Positions 25,605-35,035 of a stretch of DNA of 64,000 nt are shown in pieces. Under the pieces are notes generated by a model that worked only from the letters and a program-made list of their open reading frames with translations, was not told the DNA's origin and did no database searches. Source of the DNA: Coptis chinensis (Eukaryota > Streptophyta > Magnoliopsida > Ranunculales > Ranunculaceae); contig CM027378.1 of the NCBI GenBank assembly GCA_015680905.1, positions 36,739,001 through 36,803,000 of the forward strand. Direction: 5' to 3'. Position 1 is the stretch's first letter, and each line of letters starts with the position of its first letter. A program made the position numbers and the translations under genes.

Positions 25605-26500
25605 TGCTTCACCATGCAAATGCCATCAAACATCAAATACTCAAGGAAATGTGTCAAACCTTGCAATAACATTCATCCAAATGTAATATGAGCTATTTTG
25701 TTTGCGGAACCGAATGTCTTTTATACACCAATTAATATTCATAGAGATGGAAAATCTTAATGAGACAAACAGTAGAACAAAATAAAGCAACAATTCACCA
25801 TAAATTTAAGTTAATTTGATAATATAGTTTACCTCTTGAGTACTCGGGCAGCACTACCATCATCAACAGTAAACAAACCAATGGCAATATGCTCCGGCGC
25901 AATAAAATTATACCCCATACTCCTCGAATACTCATGTGCAGCATCAAATACACGTTTAGTACTGATCGAAAACGGTATATCAGTAGAACCTTTACTACCA
26001 CTACTTCCACTATCTATTACATCAATACCATCACTCCAAATTTCACGAACCACCTCACGTGCACGCTCAATTGTAATACCAGAACCAAGAAAACCACTAC
26101 TGTCCCTATCTTCTAATATTAAACCCAACAATAAATGTTGGGTAAACACCATTTGTTTTCCCAACTCTTTTGTTTCTCTTTGTGAATATATCACAGCTTT
26201 TATTGCACGTTCCGTGAATCTTTCGAACAGTGCTGAGATTTTTCGTGGCTTACGAGGTAAACGAAACGTTGGAGTGTTGGTTTGAGATATAGAGAGACCG
26301 AAAATGGAAGAAGAAGAACGAAGTGGGCGATGGACAAAGAGAGTTGTGGTAAACTTATGAGGTGAGTAATTATAACGACAAGTAGTAGGGAGAGAAAGAG
26401 GTGGGCGGTGAATAAGTAAGTCCATGGAATGAATAGCTAAAGGTGATGAAGATGATGAAGGTGATGATGATGAAGTAGAAGAAGAAGAACATATTTCCAT
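11592..26500 (-). CDS. CLPD: Chloroplast Hsp100 chaperone ClpD (ERD1), complete, 12 exons
   Basis: Exons: 26500-25833, 21430-21270, 21166-20937, 20788-20680, 20599-20469, 15846-15745, 15671-15390, 15311-15208, 15119-14825, 14189-13956, 13842-13606, 11903-11592. All borders are GT-AG and in phase, giving 954 residues, close to Arabidopsis ClpD (945). Residues 1 to about 88 are Ser-rich and basic, a likely chloroplast transit peptide; the Clp N domain begins near [19 protein letters not shown]1 has Walker A GEPGVGKT (326-333) and Walker B ILFIDE (393-398), with RR in the arginine-finger region of exon 6. NBD2 has GPTGVGKT (674-681) and LLLLDE (742-747). An IGF tripeptide (802-804) fits the ClpP-docking loop. 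[11 protein letters not shown] and [17 protein letters not shown] match ClpD rather than ClpC. The family unfolds stromal proteins for the Clp protease and is known to be induced by drought and senescence. Introns 1 (4.4 kb) and 5 (4.6 kb) are enlarged by transposons. No defect was seen. Confidence 0.97.
13215..13470. repeat. (ATT)n-type microsatellite in clpD intron 11
   Basis: This is an interrupted trinucleotide-rich run (TTATTATTATTATTG, ACTACTACTACTG and related). Intron 11 (11904-13605) otherwise contains nothing recognisable. The minus-strand Asn/Ile-rich ORF across it is an artefact of the repeat. Confidence 0.85.
14641..14806 (-). mobile_element. tRNA-derived SINE in clpD intron 9
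   Basis: Read on the minus strand, it begins near TTGTAGCTAACAGAGC (a degenerate pol III A box). It has GGGGCTCGAATCCCGCC (B-box-like) about 80 bp later, and ends in TTACCAAACA followed by an A-tract (poly-T on the plus strand at about 14641-14653). This layout is typical of plant SINEs. It lies in the same orientation as clpD, and its 5' end is only about 20 bp from the exon 9 donor at 14824. The family is not identified. Confidence 0.65.
15847..18359. other. clpD intron 5, left part, with repeated LTR-like segments
   Basis: This is intron sequence. Two related segments at about 16193-16340 and 16503-16660 share GGGCATCCAACT, AACCAAT, AGTGGAGCGG, CATGAACATTTATATT and TGTGGGACTACT. That phrase is common in the terminal parts of plant LTR retrotransposons, so these may be decayed LTR fragments. 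Positions 16700-18359 hold nothing recognisable beyond short repeats such as GTTAACTGACATTATATAGCC (about 17693) and GTCAACTGACACTAAATAGCC (about 17797). Confidence 0.45.
18360..19710 (+). mobile_element. Ty1/copia pol remnant (RT to RNase H) in clpD intron 5, antisense to the gene
   Basis: Plus-strand frames give copia landmarks in order. These are a YNLDGTIxKCKA..LVAK block at 18420-18470, a [17 protein letters not shown] block at 18650-18700 equivalent to LYGLKQSPRAWFD, and a FQIKDFGHL-like block near 18855. [12 protein letters not shown] segment lies near 19320 and [12 protein letters not shown] near 19535-19570, the copia RNase H end. Numerous stops and frameshifts show an old copy. No clear LTR pair was found. 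Intron sequence from 19711 to 20468 is unassigned. Confidence 0.8.
22390..24085 (-). mobile_element. LINE remnant C in clpD intron 1, same strand as the gene
   Basis: On the minus strand, from about 24050 downward, fragments of a LINE RT follow one another: an [12 protein letters not shown]-like block and a GLFSK segment. Next comes the long frame 23806-23573, with [24 protein letters not shown] and [16 protein letters not shown] as found in plant LINE RT. A KW..LSWDK..Y block near 23240 and zf-RVT-like remnants lie further down. Stops and shifts are frequent. A CCA/CCACC-rich patch (23265-23300) interrupts it. Confidence 0.75.
24086..25832. other. clpD intron 1, right part, including an A-tract
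   Basis: This is intron sequence with no recognised gene or element. A run of 28 A residues lies at 25574-25601, possibly the tail of an old retroposon. Confidence 0.4.
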
Positions 26501-27358
26501 TGGAATAAAAAAAATGAAAATGAAACAAGAAAGAGATCTTTTTTGTTAATAATGAAGAGGAAAGAAAGGTATTATTTTGCTTCTTGTTGTGGAACTGTTG
26601 TACGTTCAAAGTCTTTCTTTTTTTCTTTTTTCTTTTTTTTTTTGTAAAAATGTTGGGAACGAAAAAATATATGTAGATGAGGGAGGGAAAATGGGAAATG
26701 AGATGGGTGGGAAAAATGAAAGACAATAGAGGAGTAATAGTAGTGCACGTAAAGCTGACAAAGGCGGGTTTTGCTTGGACTAATTATTCTTTGTTTCTTG
26801 CGGGGTGAGATGAAGATTACACACCTTCACCAATAATGAGTAAGTGAATATTACGCAATAGGATGTTTCTTTCAATATCGAGTCTTGGACCAGTAAATCT
26901 CCGTACATTTTAGCTGCCAAGCCAAGGAGACTTTGCCACTGAGACTCACGATCACAGCCTCTCTTGCCTCACTTCCACATGAAACATTTTCAAGTTTTCT
27001 TGTTCTTGTTCAAATTATATGCAAAACTTCAAAGGTAGGTGGAATGGGACAATTCAGAATGATATAGAGCCACCCCTTCCAAATGCCGATCTGATATGAA
27101 CCTAAAGATGGCGTCCACTAGAGAATAAGAAACACTAGAGTCAAATAGAACGAATGGTGATGAAGAGTGCAAGGATTGCTGGCTCCTGACGAGATTACTA
27201 GCACACAGGGCTTGAATCAATTGAACAACTGACTACAACTAATAAGGAAATCAATTATACCACATTGATCTTTAGCCTTTATAAATAGGATTAACACCTT
27301 TTTGACAAAAAGTAAAACAATAATGGTTATTTTTTATATGTCTTTTTACACTTCACAT
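26501..27358. promoter_or_regulatory. Upstream (promoter) region of clpD
   Basis: This is the sequence upstream of the ClpD start codon. It has a long pyrimidine/purine-biased leader on the minus strand (about 26510-26700) and an ACGT core in GTGCACGTAAAG near 26742, a type of site linked to ABA and dehydration responses in plants. No transcription start can be fixed from sequence alone. The short minus-strand ORF at 27029-27220 is unrecognised. Confidence 0.35.
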
Positions 27359-27755
27359 GTCCATAGTTCTACGGCAGGCAGTTGTCGCGGCATATTTTTT
27401 TTGTGTTTTTTATTTTTTTTTTACTTCAAATTTTACATATTGAACATACACGACATATGGATACCTCATTTTCTTCTTTAAAGTTTCTTTATACATTCCA
27501 AAAACAACACCAAAACCATGACAAAAAAAATATATAATCGAGTCATAATTTTGTTATCTCGCAGCAAATATTTTCATATGCTATAAGAAAATTTTGTGAT
27601 CAAATTAATGAAGAAGAGTTTTGATAATTAACACAAACAAATATTCTATTTTAGTAAACAAAATTATCTCGCGACAACTACTTTTTTTTTACAGTGACTA
27701 TTAAAAAAAAAATTAAAAAGACCCACGGCGACCACCTTCCGTAGAATATGGGATC
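27359..27755. mobile_element. Putative fold-back element, about 30-bp inverted ends
   Basis: The left end TCCATAGTTCTACGGCAGG...GTTGTCGCGG is matched in inverted orientation by ACGGCGACCACCTTCCGTAGAATATGGGA at the right end. A second inner GTTGTCGCGAGATAA motif lies inside (inverted near 27665). The interior is very T/A-rich and non-coding. No target duplication could be fixed. Confidence 0.5.
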
Positions 27756-28909
27756 TGTGTCAAATCTGATGTGGATGATCAGGCGATCCATGATAGAATG
27801 TTAACGGTTAGTATTTTTTGTGTATTTAATTGAGGGGTGCTAGTACCGTTGAATTGGTCAAAAGAGTGTTAGTCCCATTTATAGGAATGCCAATACCGCA
27901 CCCCTTAACCAAATGACGTACATAATAACAAGAGAAAAACACCAAAGCGAAAAGTATATGCAACAGATCCTACAACCACAAGAAAACATTAATAGATGCT
28001 TTTATTTTTCTTATTTTCGTAATCATTATTAGAAATGCTTGGGAGCTACCCCTCCAGCAGGTCCCTTAAAACAAAAAAACCAAATTCCGGGTGTACATAT
28101 TGTACTTGTGTTGTGTAATCTGGGCCCTCCATCAGGCAGGGGTGAGAGTGTATTGCACGGCAGATTTATACAATTCTCTAATCAAGAGTCTATTGTACCA
28201 TGCACCATAAAGAGTGTGTACTCTAGAATTGCTAAACAAAAAATATGACCTAAAGTTAATGTCAGTTTCTAATTCTTTGAAGAAAAAATAAAATAAAATA
28301 AAAAATGCTTAGGGGAAAAAAAAATATAGTTGGTGCATCCCCTCCCATTGTGTCATACTGCTATTCTTTTTGTTCTCTTTTCTGGTGGACATCAAGAAAT
28401 ATTGAAGACTCTCCACTGTTTGAATTTCAAAATTTATAAAAAGAAACGATTGATTTCATTGAAATGTTTTTTTAGTTTCATGTTCTAGTTGCACTTAACC
28501 GAATTGTAATGCTAATTTTCTTTTCTACTATTCTACTTCTATTGCACGTCTACTTCTTCCATTGAAATACACCATTACTGGACATGATATGAGTGGTATT
28601 TCTTTACACCTAATACATATTGTTTGACATGGGTTGTTTAGAAGGTAATGCCAGAATTAAGAGAGATCATCTTTAATTATAGCTTGGTTCATTTCACAGA
28701 GAACAGTGGAAATGGGGAAGTATTTTTGGGTTGAAAAGTAAGCCAAACTTTTTCATTGTTAAATGTTAAGAAGAAAGAGAGAGAGAGTTCCACTGAAGTT
28801 GAACTGTTGGAGGAGAGAGAGTGGGGAGAGAAATGGTCAAAATGTCAGTAATCATTACTTACTAAGAAAATGCAACCGGTGTCAACAAAACATAAACTGT
28901 CATATTTTG
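27756..28909. other. Intergenic stretch, nothing recognised
   Basis: AT-rich sequence without coding, RNA or repeat features that could be supported. The small plus ORF at 28039-28248 has no recognised similarity. Confidence 0.3.
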
Positions 28910-29736
28910 GGTCCTGCTACTGCCAGACACCAATTTGTATAGGGCAGACTCAAAAAAAAAAACAATTATTACAACTATGTTATTGGTTTTAAAAACTCTA
29001 TAAAAAAAAACAATTATTATAAATATATTATTGGTTCCCAAAAAATTGAATTCGAAACCCCAAACTTAAACGATCCGGCTAGGTCGTTTAGACTAAATCC
29101 CAAATGACTTGGCCACACCGTTTGGGACTTAGTCCCAAACGACTTGGCCACACCGTTTGAGAGTTATTCCAAACGACCCGGCCACACCGGTGAAGAGCCC
29201 AAAAAATAGAACTTTGATTTTTTTTTTAAAGTTCAAATCTCAAACGACATGGCCACATCGTTTTGAACTAAGTCCAAACGGTGTGACCATATTGTTGGAG
29301 ACTTAGTCCAAACGGTGTGGCCATATCGTTGGAGATTTTTCTAAGTCCAAACGGTGTGACAATTTTTTTATGAGTCCAAATCCTAAACGACATGGCCACA
29401 TCGTTTTGGACTTAGCCCAGACGGTGTGGCCATGTCGTTTGGGATTTGAACTTTGAAAAAAAATTCAAAGTTCTGTTTTTTGGGCTCTTGACCGGTGTGG
29501 CCGGGTCGTTTGGACTAAGTCCCAAACGGTGTGGCCAAGTCGTTTGGGACTTAGTCCAAACGACCTAGCCGGGTCATTTAAGTTTGGGGTTTCGAATTCA
29601 ATTTTTTGGGAATCAATGACATACTTGTAATAATTATTTTTTTTTAAGATTTTTTGAAACCAATGGCACACTTGTAATAATCGTTTTTTTTGGGAGTCCG
29701 CCCAACACAAATTGGGGTCCGGCAGTAACAAATACC
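28910..29736. mobile_element. Fold-back element A with nested short palindromes
   Basis: The arms (28910 to about 29310, and its inverse up to 29736) match over about 400 bp. Matching blocks include TACTGCCxGACxCCAATTTGT at the tips, CAATTATTACAA, ATTGAATTCGAAACCCCAAA and CCGGCTAGGTCGTTT. The central part is made of many forward and inverted copies of a short module (CCAAACGACTTGGCCACACC, GTTTGGGACTTAGTCC). There is no coding capacity. Confidence 0.8.
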
Positions 29737-29745
29737 TTTTTTTTT

Positions 29746-30500
29746 GTATTTGTTATTGACAGACTCCATATTGTGTTGGGCAGACTCCAAAAAAAAACAA
29801 TTATTACAAGTGTGTTATTGGTCCCAAAAAATTAAAAAAAAAACAATTATTACAAGTGTGCCATTGGTTCAAAAAAATTGAATTCGAAAACCCCAAGCTT
29901 AAACGATCCGGCTAGATCGTTCATTGTGCAAACTCAACGGTGTAGTCACACTGTTTGGACTAAGTCCCAAACGACTTGGCCACACCGTTTGGGACTTAGT
30001 AGTCCAAACGATGTGCCCACACCGGTCAAGAGGCCAAAAAACATAACTTTATATTTTTTCAAAGTTTAAATCCCAAACGGTATAGCCAAGTCGTTTGGAC
30101 TAAGTCTCCAACGATATGGCCACACCGTGTAGCCAAGTCGTTTGGGATTTGAACTTTGAAAAAAATATAAAGTTCTGTTTTTTGGCCTCTTGACCGGTGT
30201 GGGCACATTGTTTGGACTAAGTCCCAAACGGTGTAGCCAAGTCGTTTGGGACTTAGTCCAAACGGTGTGGCCATATTGTTGGAGACTTAGTCCAAACGAC
30301 TTGGCCACACCGTTGGGTTTGCACAATGAACGACCTAGCCGGGTCGTTTAAGCTTGGGGTTTTCGAATTCAATTTTTTGGGACCAATGACACACTTGTAA
30401 TAATTGTTTTTTTTTGGATTTTTTGGGACCAATAGCACACTTGTAATAGTTGTTTTTTTTTGGGGTCTGCCCAACACAATATGGGGTCTGTGAGTTATAG
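29746..30500. mobile_element. Fold-back element B, close relative of A, immediately adjacent
   Basis: The inverted arms share GACAGACTCCATATTGTG, TTGGGCAGACTCC, CAATTATTACAAGTGTG, AATTGAATTCGAAAACCCC and AAGCTTAAACGA. The core repeats the same CCAAACGACTTGGCCACACC modules as element A. A and B are separated only by about 10 T residues. The facing tips (AGTAACAAATACC and GTATTTGTTATTG) are themselves inverted repeats. Confidence 0.8.
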
Positions 30501-30556
30501 GCTCTTTTTTTTTCGTCCTCAAAAGAGATATCATGGTACTACCTATACCGATGGTC

Positions 30557-30981
30557 AGAGCATTAGCACTTATTCCCCTTATTTCACCAAAACAGTGAAA
30601 AGCAAGGTGAAGTTGTGCAATGCAAAGGTGAAAAAAAAATCTCGGACGGGATGTTAGATTCTGTCTGGAGGCTTTTTGATCAAGACGGAATGTAACATCT
30701 CGTCCGGTATTTTGTCTGAAGTTAAAAAAAACCGAAAAAACACGCGAGACGGAATGAAATATTCCGTTCGAAAAAAAAATCGAAAAAAACACACGAGACA
30801 GAATCCAACATCCCGTCCGAAGTTAACAAATCAGCCACTATCTCGGTGGAAGGTTTCACCTTGATTTCAACTGGAGAAAATAATCACCAGTTTTTCACCT
30901 CTGTGTTGCACATCCTTTTTTCAACAAAACTGGTGACTATAGTCACAAACCCCCCTTATCCACCTGCATTGCAAATGCTCT
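30557..30981. mobile_element. MITE-like element C with internal hairpin
   Basis: The ends AGAGCATTAGCA and TGCAAATGCTCT are inverted. Further inward, AAGGTGAAGTTGTGCAA faces TTGCACATCC.. and TTTTCACCTC. At the core, 30641-30668 (GGACGGGATGTTAGATTCTG) is inverted at 30794-30821. The plus-strand ORFs across it have no recognisable product. A (GT)11 microsatellite follows at 31099-31120. Confidence 0.6.
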
Positions 30982-31420
30982 TAAGAAGATATTTTAATAG
31001 TGAGGCTTATGATCTAGCTAAATGGGCTTATAGCTCCTCTGACATGAGTACTCTACCAAAATATTGTTCAGACTTTCAGTGTACCCCTTTAATTATATGT
31101 GTGTGTGTGTGTGTGTGTGTACGGTTTGTAGCGGAAAAAAGAAAAAGAAAAAAAGATAGCTTGCTAGCATTTCTCAATTATTATATTATATGGTAAACTA
31201 TGGTTTTGCCCCTTGTACTTTCGGTCAACTATCAGTCTCCCCTTTGTACAAAATTATCTACTCAAAAAACCTTGTACTCCAGTCTACTTTCAATTTCCCC
31301 CCTCCTCATTAACTCCGACCAAATTTTAGTCACGAGAAAACACGTGGCCATCAGTTGGCTAATGTGTTACATTAAAAAATGACACTTGATTAAAACTTCC
31401 TGAGTAGGAGTCAATGATAC

Positions 31421-31724
31421 TATAGTAGCCGTTTTCATAGATGGACCATAGTATGTATTGGGCCCAAAGAATAGGCCCAAAACCATACTATGCCCCATGA
31501 GTTAAACCTAAGGAGAGAGATATAAAAGGGAAGAGTAGAGGATAGAAGAGGGGGAAGGAGGAGGCAGCTGAGGAGAAAAGAGAGATAGGTAAAGAGAAAG
31601 AGTGGAGGTGAACTACGACGGCTTAATTCCGAAATGGGTACGTAAGCAACCTAATTGGTGCAGCCGATAAAAAATAGAGCTTGAAATTAAGTAAAGTTAG
31701 AAGTTGTGGTATTTGAGTGCAACA
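31421..31724 (+). repeat. Element 1 5' LTR
   Basis: It starts TATAGTAGCC (TG altered to TA; the other copy has TGTAATAGCC) and ends GCAACA. It contains a likely TATA box, TATAAAAG, at 31521-31528, and the motif GGGTACGTAAGCAAC at 31636-31650, which also occurs in element 2's LTRs. Confidence 0.85.
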
Positions 31725-31980
31725 AATGACGCCGTCTGTGGGGACAAAGGATCTCTGAGTTGTTATTTGTGGTTTAGACGTTCAAGATGGAAGTGGTGTC
31801 TGTGATGCAACTTGTGATTCGGGAGTTACTAGAGATGGAGAAGGGGGGCTGGGAACCAGTCGTTGTCGGTACTTGAGGTTGGGATAAAGATGTTCGAGAT
31901 GGTGTTGATGGATGAGAGGCCGCTCGAGCTGTCCTATTTGGTGAGGGAGTCGCAAACTCACTTATAAGCGTAGTCTGAGG

Positions 31981-32289
31981 TCAAGAAGGGGATTGTTTGC
32001 TGGTGATGGTATTCGAGATGCTGTCCGGGTTGGAGATGGAGGCTGAGTCTCGGCCCTTGTCGGGGCTTGGGGTTGTGAAGAGGGACATGGAGGAGCTACG
32101 CCTGGAGGGCTGGGTTGATGTGGTTGGCTGAGTTGTTTGCTGTTGGGTAGGAGGTCGTGGGGCAATTGGTGCGGGGTTAGTGAGCCAGGGAAGACGGAAA
32201 AGGTGTCCCTTTTTGCTAATGTTGCCAAACTGATAAGCTCTGGTTTTGGTATGTGTTGAAGTAAGGTCGTATTTGGCAAACATCCTCAA
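31981..32289 (-). CDS. Unrecognised minus-strand ORF, exon-like, in element 1
   Basis: This 102-residue frame begins with MRMFAKYDLTSTHTKT and has a KKGHLFRLPWLTNPAP segment, then a Pro/Ser/Thr/Gln-rich tail. Just upstream on the minus strand is a pyrimidine-rich stretch ending in CTCCACTCAG, which looks like a 3' splice site. It could be an exon captured from a host gene. The product is not recognised, and the Pro-rich part may be chance in GC-rich repeat sequence. Confidence 0.25.
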   Translation of the reverse strand: MRMFAKYDLTSTHTKTRAYQFGNISKKGHLFRLPWLTNPAPIAPRPPTQQQTTQPTTSTQPSRRSSSMSLFTTPSPDKGRDSASISNPDSISNTITSKQSPS

Positions 32290-32428
32290 GCACAGGGTTC
32301 CTGAGTGGAGAGATGGGTGGAGAAGATGGGGAAATGGGTCGGTTTGGACCCATTTCAGATCTTGGCAAACTGGGCTTGGTCTTGGGCTTAGGCCTTTCGG
32401 GTGACTATATATATACGAGTTTTTAAAA

Positions 32429-32740
32429 GTGTCTGAAGGGCTTCCGAAAAGGTTTGAGGAGGCGGTGGCACCAATTTTAATTGTTCACAGTGGGGATGAT
32501 TTCGTTTGTGATCCTAGTGGTATGCATGAATTGTACGAACGAGCTGGTAGTCAGGATAAAACACTGCGAGTGTACCCAGGCTTGTTGAATGTACTGGCTG
32601 GTAAGTCGGAGGAGAAGGTGGGGATGGTATTTGGAGACATATTGAAGTGGCTTCAAGAAAGAGCTGCAACAACACTTGATGACGGTGCTGCTATTACTGT
32701 TGCACCATTGTGTGCTAATGAACTCAAGGGACTGAACTGA
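32429..32740 (+). pseudogene. Captured 3' fragment of a monoacylglycerol-lipase-like (alpha/beta hydrolase) gene
   Basis: About 100 residues resemble the C-terminal end of plant monoacylglycerol lipase/caffeoylshikimate-esterase-like proteins. ILIVHSGDDFVCDPSGMHELYERAGSQ carries the catalytic-Asp region, followed by DKTLRVYPG and VFGDILKWLQERA. In the family YPG is followed by a segment with the catalytic His (for example MWH); here that segment reads LLNVLAG and the His is absent. The N-terminal two thirds, with the nucleophile Ser, is missing. It lies inside element 1 on the element's own strand and ends in a stop. Inference: a host-gene piece carried by the retrotransposon, not an active enzyme. 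Confidence 0.7.
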
Positions 32741-32921
32741 GAGTTTGAGACTTGTATCTAGTTTTAATCCGTAATCACTGATATGTTTATCGGGTAGTTG
32801 CTTAGTTGACGCATTATGGTATGGTATGTTTTTCACTGGAAGGAATATTTCAGGAATATATATGCTAGTTTTTATGTGACTGAAGGGAACATGGACTGAA
32901 TAACGAAGTGAGATAGTTTGT

Positions 32922-33287
32922 TTGCTTCCAATGGACAGAATGGAAGAAGCGATTCGAACTAGTGTGGACTATCAAGGCAATGGAGATATATATTTTAAAA
33001 AGTTGCTCGCTAAGAATTCTCCTATTAATGTAGAGTTTAAGGAGAGGGTTAATAATTTTCTTGGTCTACATGATGGGACAGACATACAAAATATTGTGTT
33101 CAAGGCTTGTCAATGGTTTCAGGATGATGATATTGCTTCATGGATCACTTTTGCTCTACAACACAACATACGACATATCTGTCTCTTGGCATTTCAGATC
33201 TTGGCAGAATGGGCTTATTCTGATGTTGTTGGGCCTCGTAGCTATTTGGGCTGTGGAGTAGTGTGTGGACTTATGGAGTGTTGGTGA
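32922..33287 (+). pseudogene. Captured fragment resembling an F-box/LRR (FBD-type) protein
   Basis: The frame contains VNNFLGLHDGTDIQNIVF, then DDDIASWITFALQHNIRHICLLAFQILAEW. This matches the region of plant F-box/LRR-FBD proteins where a short-LRR segment is followed by a W-I-x-x-A-(L/V)-x-x-N-(V/I) block. No F-box is present upstream and the frame drifts into unrelated GC-rich sequence after about residue 100. It is 180 bp downstream of the esterase fragment on the same strand. It is likely a second captured piece. The similarity is to a common sequence pattern, so the call is moderate. Confidence 0.5.
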
Positions 33288-33289
33288 CG

Positions 33290-34019
33290 GCGTAGTGTGG
33301 GAACTGGGGGTAAAGTGTGGGCAGTGGTGGACTAGTAGGGCATGGACGGCGGTAGCAGGATAGGTGTACCACTTCGGGTTTGTGCGGGGATGTTAAAAAG
33401 GGGTTTGACAATCACGCCGAGTATTGCTAAAATGGTGACGGGTCTAACAAGGGGCAGCACAGTCCCCTTCTTTGTGTTATTGGTGATTTTAGTTTTTGTA
33501 GAGTATTCAACGTAGCAACATCGATGGCGAGGAAGTTGGAGACAGAGGAACAATGAGATCAATAGATTGGGGTTGAGATTGACGGCTTGGAGCGTCTGAA
33601 CATGGATGGTAAGATGATTACAAAAAACGTAGAGAGGCGTACATCGCGGCAGGTAACTCGTTTCTTTTACCGTCATGTACATAATAGACGGAAAAGTAAC
33701 GACTCGGCCGTCAGCCATAGTTACACTGGGGGCAAACAAGTCTTGTCCCAGTCCTGGGCAGAGATGTATGTGGGGACAGATTGGGATTGTCCCCAGGCCT
33801 CGTGGTATTCTACGAACCTATTCGCTTTAAGAGGTCGTGGACCATGAATGAGAAACGTGACGGTACCCTTCAGGCTAAGACAGATTGTACATTGTCTAGA
33901 GTATATGACCGCCGTTATATTTGTATAAAAATACTCATGTTGAGAGAAAGAGAAAGACCTGCGGTACCACAACAAAACTACAACAAATGTAATTCGATAT
34001 GCTATTACACTTTTCGAAG
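33290..34019. other. Element 1 interior, no recognised gene
   Basis: Mixed-composition sequence between the F-box-like fragment and the tandem arrays. Overlapping ORFs on both strands have no recognised similarity. Confidence 0.3.
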
Positions 34020-34650
34020 GATAGCGGAGGAGTTCGAAAAGACCCTTCGCGGATATGTTGTGGGGCTATCCGAATGAGTGCGGCTTGGGGGGGGGGGGGG
34101 GGATGGGTTGAGTTGTTCCCGGATGTGCATTCCGAAGGAGAGCGGAGGGGTTTGAGAAGACCATTCGCGGATATATGTCGTGGGGCTATCCGAATGAGTG
34201 CGGGGTGGATGAGTCCTCCGCGGACCCTCGCGTCCGAATCAAACATGGGGCAGGTTGAGCTGTTCCTGGATGTGCATTCTGAAGGAGAGCGGAGGGGTTC
34301 AAGAAGACCCTTCGTGGATATGTCGTGGGGATTTCCAAATGAGTACGGGGGGACAAGCCATCCGTGAACCCTCGTGTCAGAATCAAACATGGGGAAGGTT
34401 GAGCTGTTCTCGGATGTGCATTCCGAAGGAGAGCGGAGGGGTTCAAGAAGACCCTTTCTGGATATGTCGCGGGGATTTCCAAATGAGTGCGGGGGGACGA
34501 GCCATCCGCGAACCCTCGTGTCCGAATCAAACATGGGGAAGGTTGAGCTGTTCTCGGATGTGCATTCCGAAGGAGAGCGGAGGGGTTTGAGAAGACCCTT
34601 CACGGATATGTCGCGGGGATCTCTGCGGACCCTCGTGTCCGATCAAACAT
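34020..34650 (+). repeat. GC-rich tandem array I in element 1, about 4.5 units of 105-125 bp
   Basis: Units share GGAGAGCGGAGGGGTT, AGAAGACCCTTC, GGATATGTCG, CCAAATGAGTGCGGGG, CCCTCGTGTCCGAATCAAAC and ATGGGGAAGGTTGAGCTGTTC. A G-run lies at 34088-34102. Long ORFs on both strands across the array exist because the repeat happens to lack stops. Confidence 0.85.
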
Positions 34651-35035
34651 GGGGGCAAGCTGAGTTGCCCCTCATCAGACTCCATTCCAGAGTAGAGACA
34701 GCGGGTGGGATGAGCCCTCTACGGACATGAGATCCGAATCAAGCTTGGGGGCAAACTGAGTTGCCCTTCATCAGACTCCATTCCATCCATAGAGAGCAGT
34801 GAGGGGGATGAGCCCTCCGGACATGAGATCTGAACCAAGTTTGGGCGAAAACTGAGTTGCCCCTCAACAGACTCCACTCCAGAGCATATACAATGGGGGG
34901 ATGAGCCCTCCGCAAACATGAGATCCGAATCAAGCTTGGGGGCAAACTGAGTTGCCCTCAACAGACTCCACTCCCGAGTAGAGACAGTGGGGTAGGGGAT
35001 GAGCCCTCCGCGAGCTGGAGTTCCAAATTGCAATT
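34651..35035 (+). repeat. Tandem array II in element 1, about 4 units of 95-110 bp
   Basis: Units share CAGACTCCATTCC, GATGAGCCCTCCG, ACATGAGATCCGAATCAAGC and TTGGGGGCAAACTGAGTTGC. The CCGAATCAA core also occurs in array I, suggesting a common origin. Confidence 0.8.

Noticed and set aside
25836-26285. Plus-strand ORF of 149 residues
   Set aside because: It is the antisense shadow of clpD exon 1.
30253-30792. Minus-strand ORF of 179 residues
   Set aside because: It spans fold-back element B and part of MITE C; its composition follows the repeats.
33935-34603. Minus-strand ORF of 222 residues and overlapping plus ORFs
   Set aside because: They translate the GC-rich tandem array; several frames on both strands are open at once, so no protein is implied.
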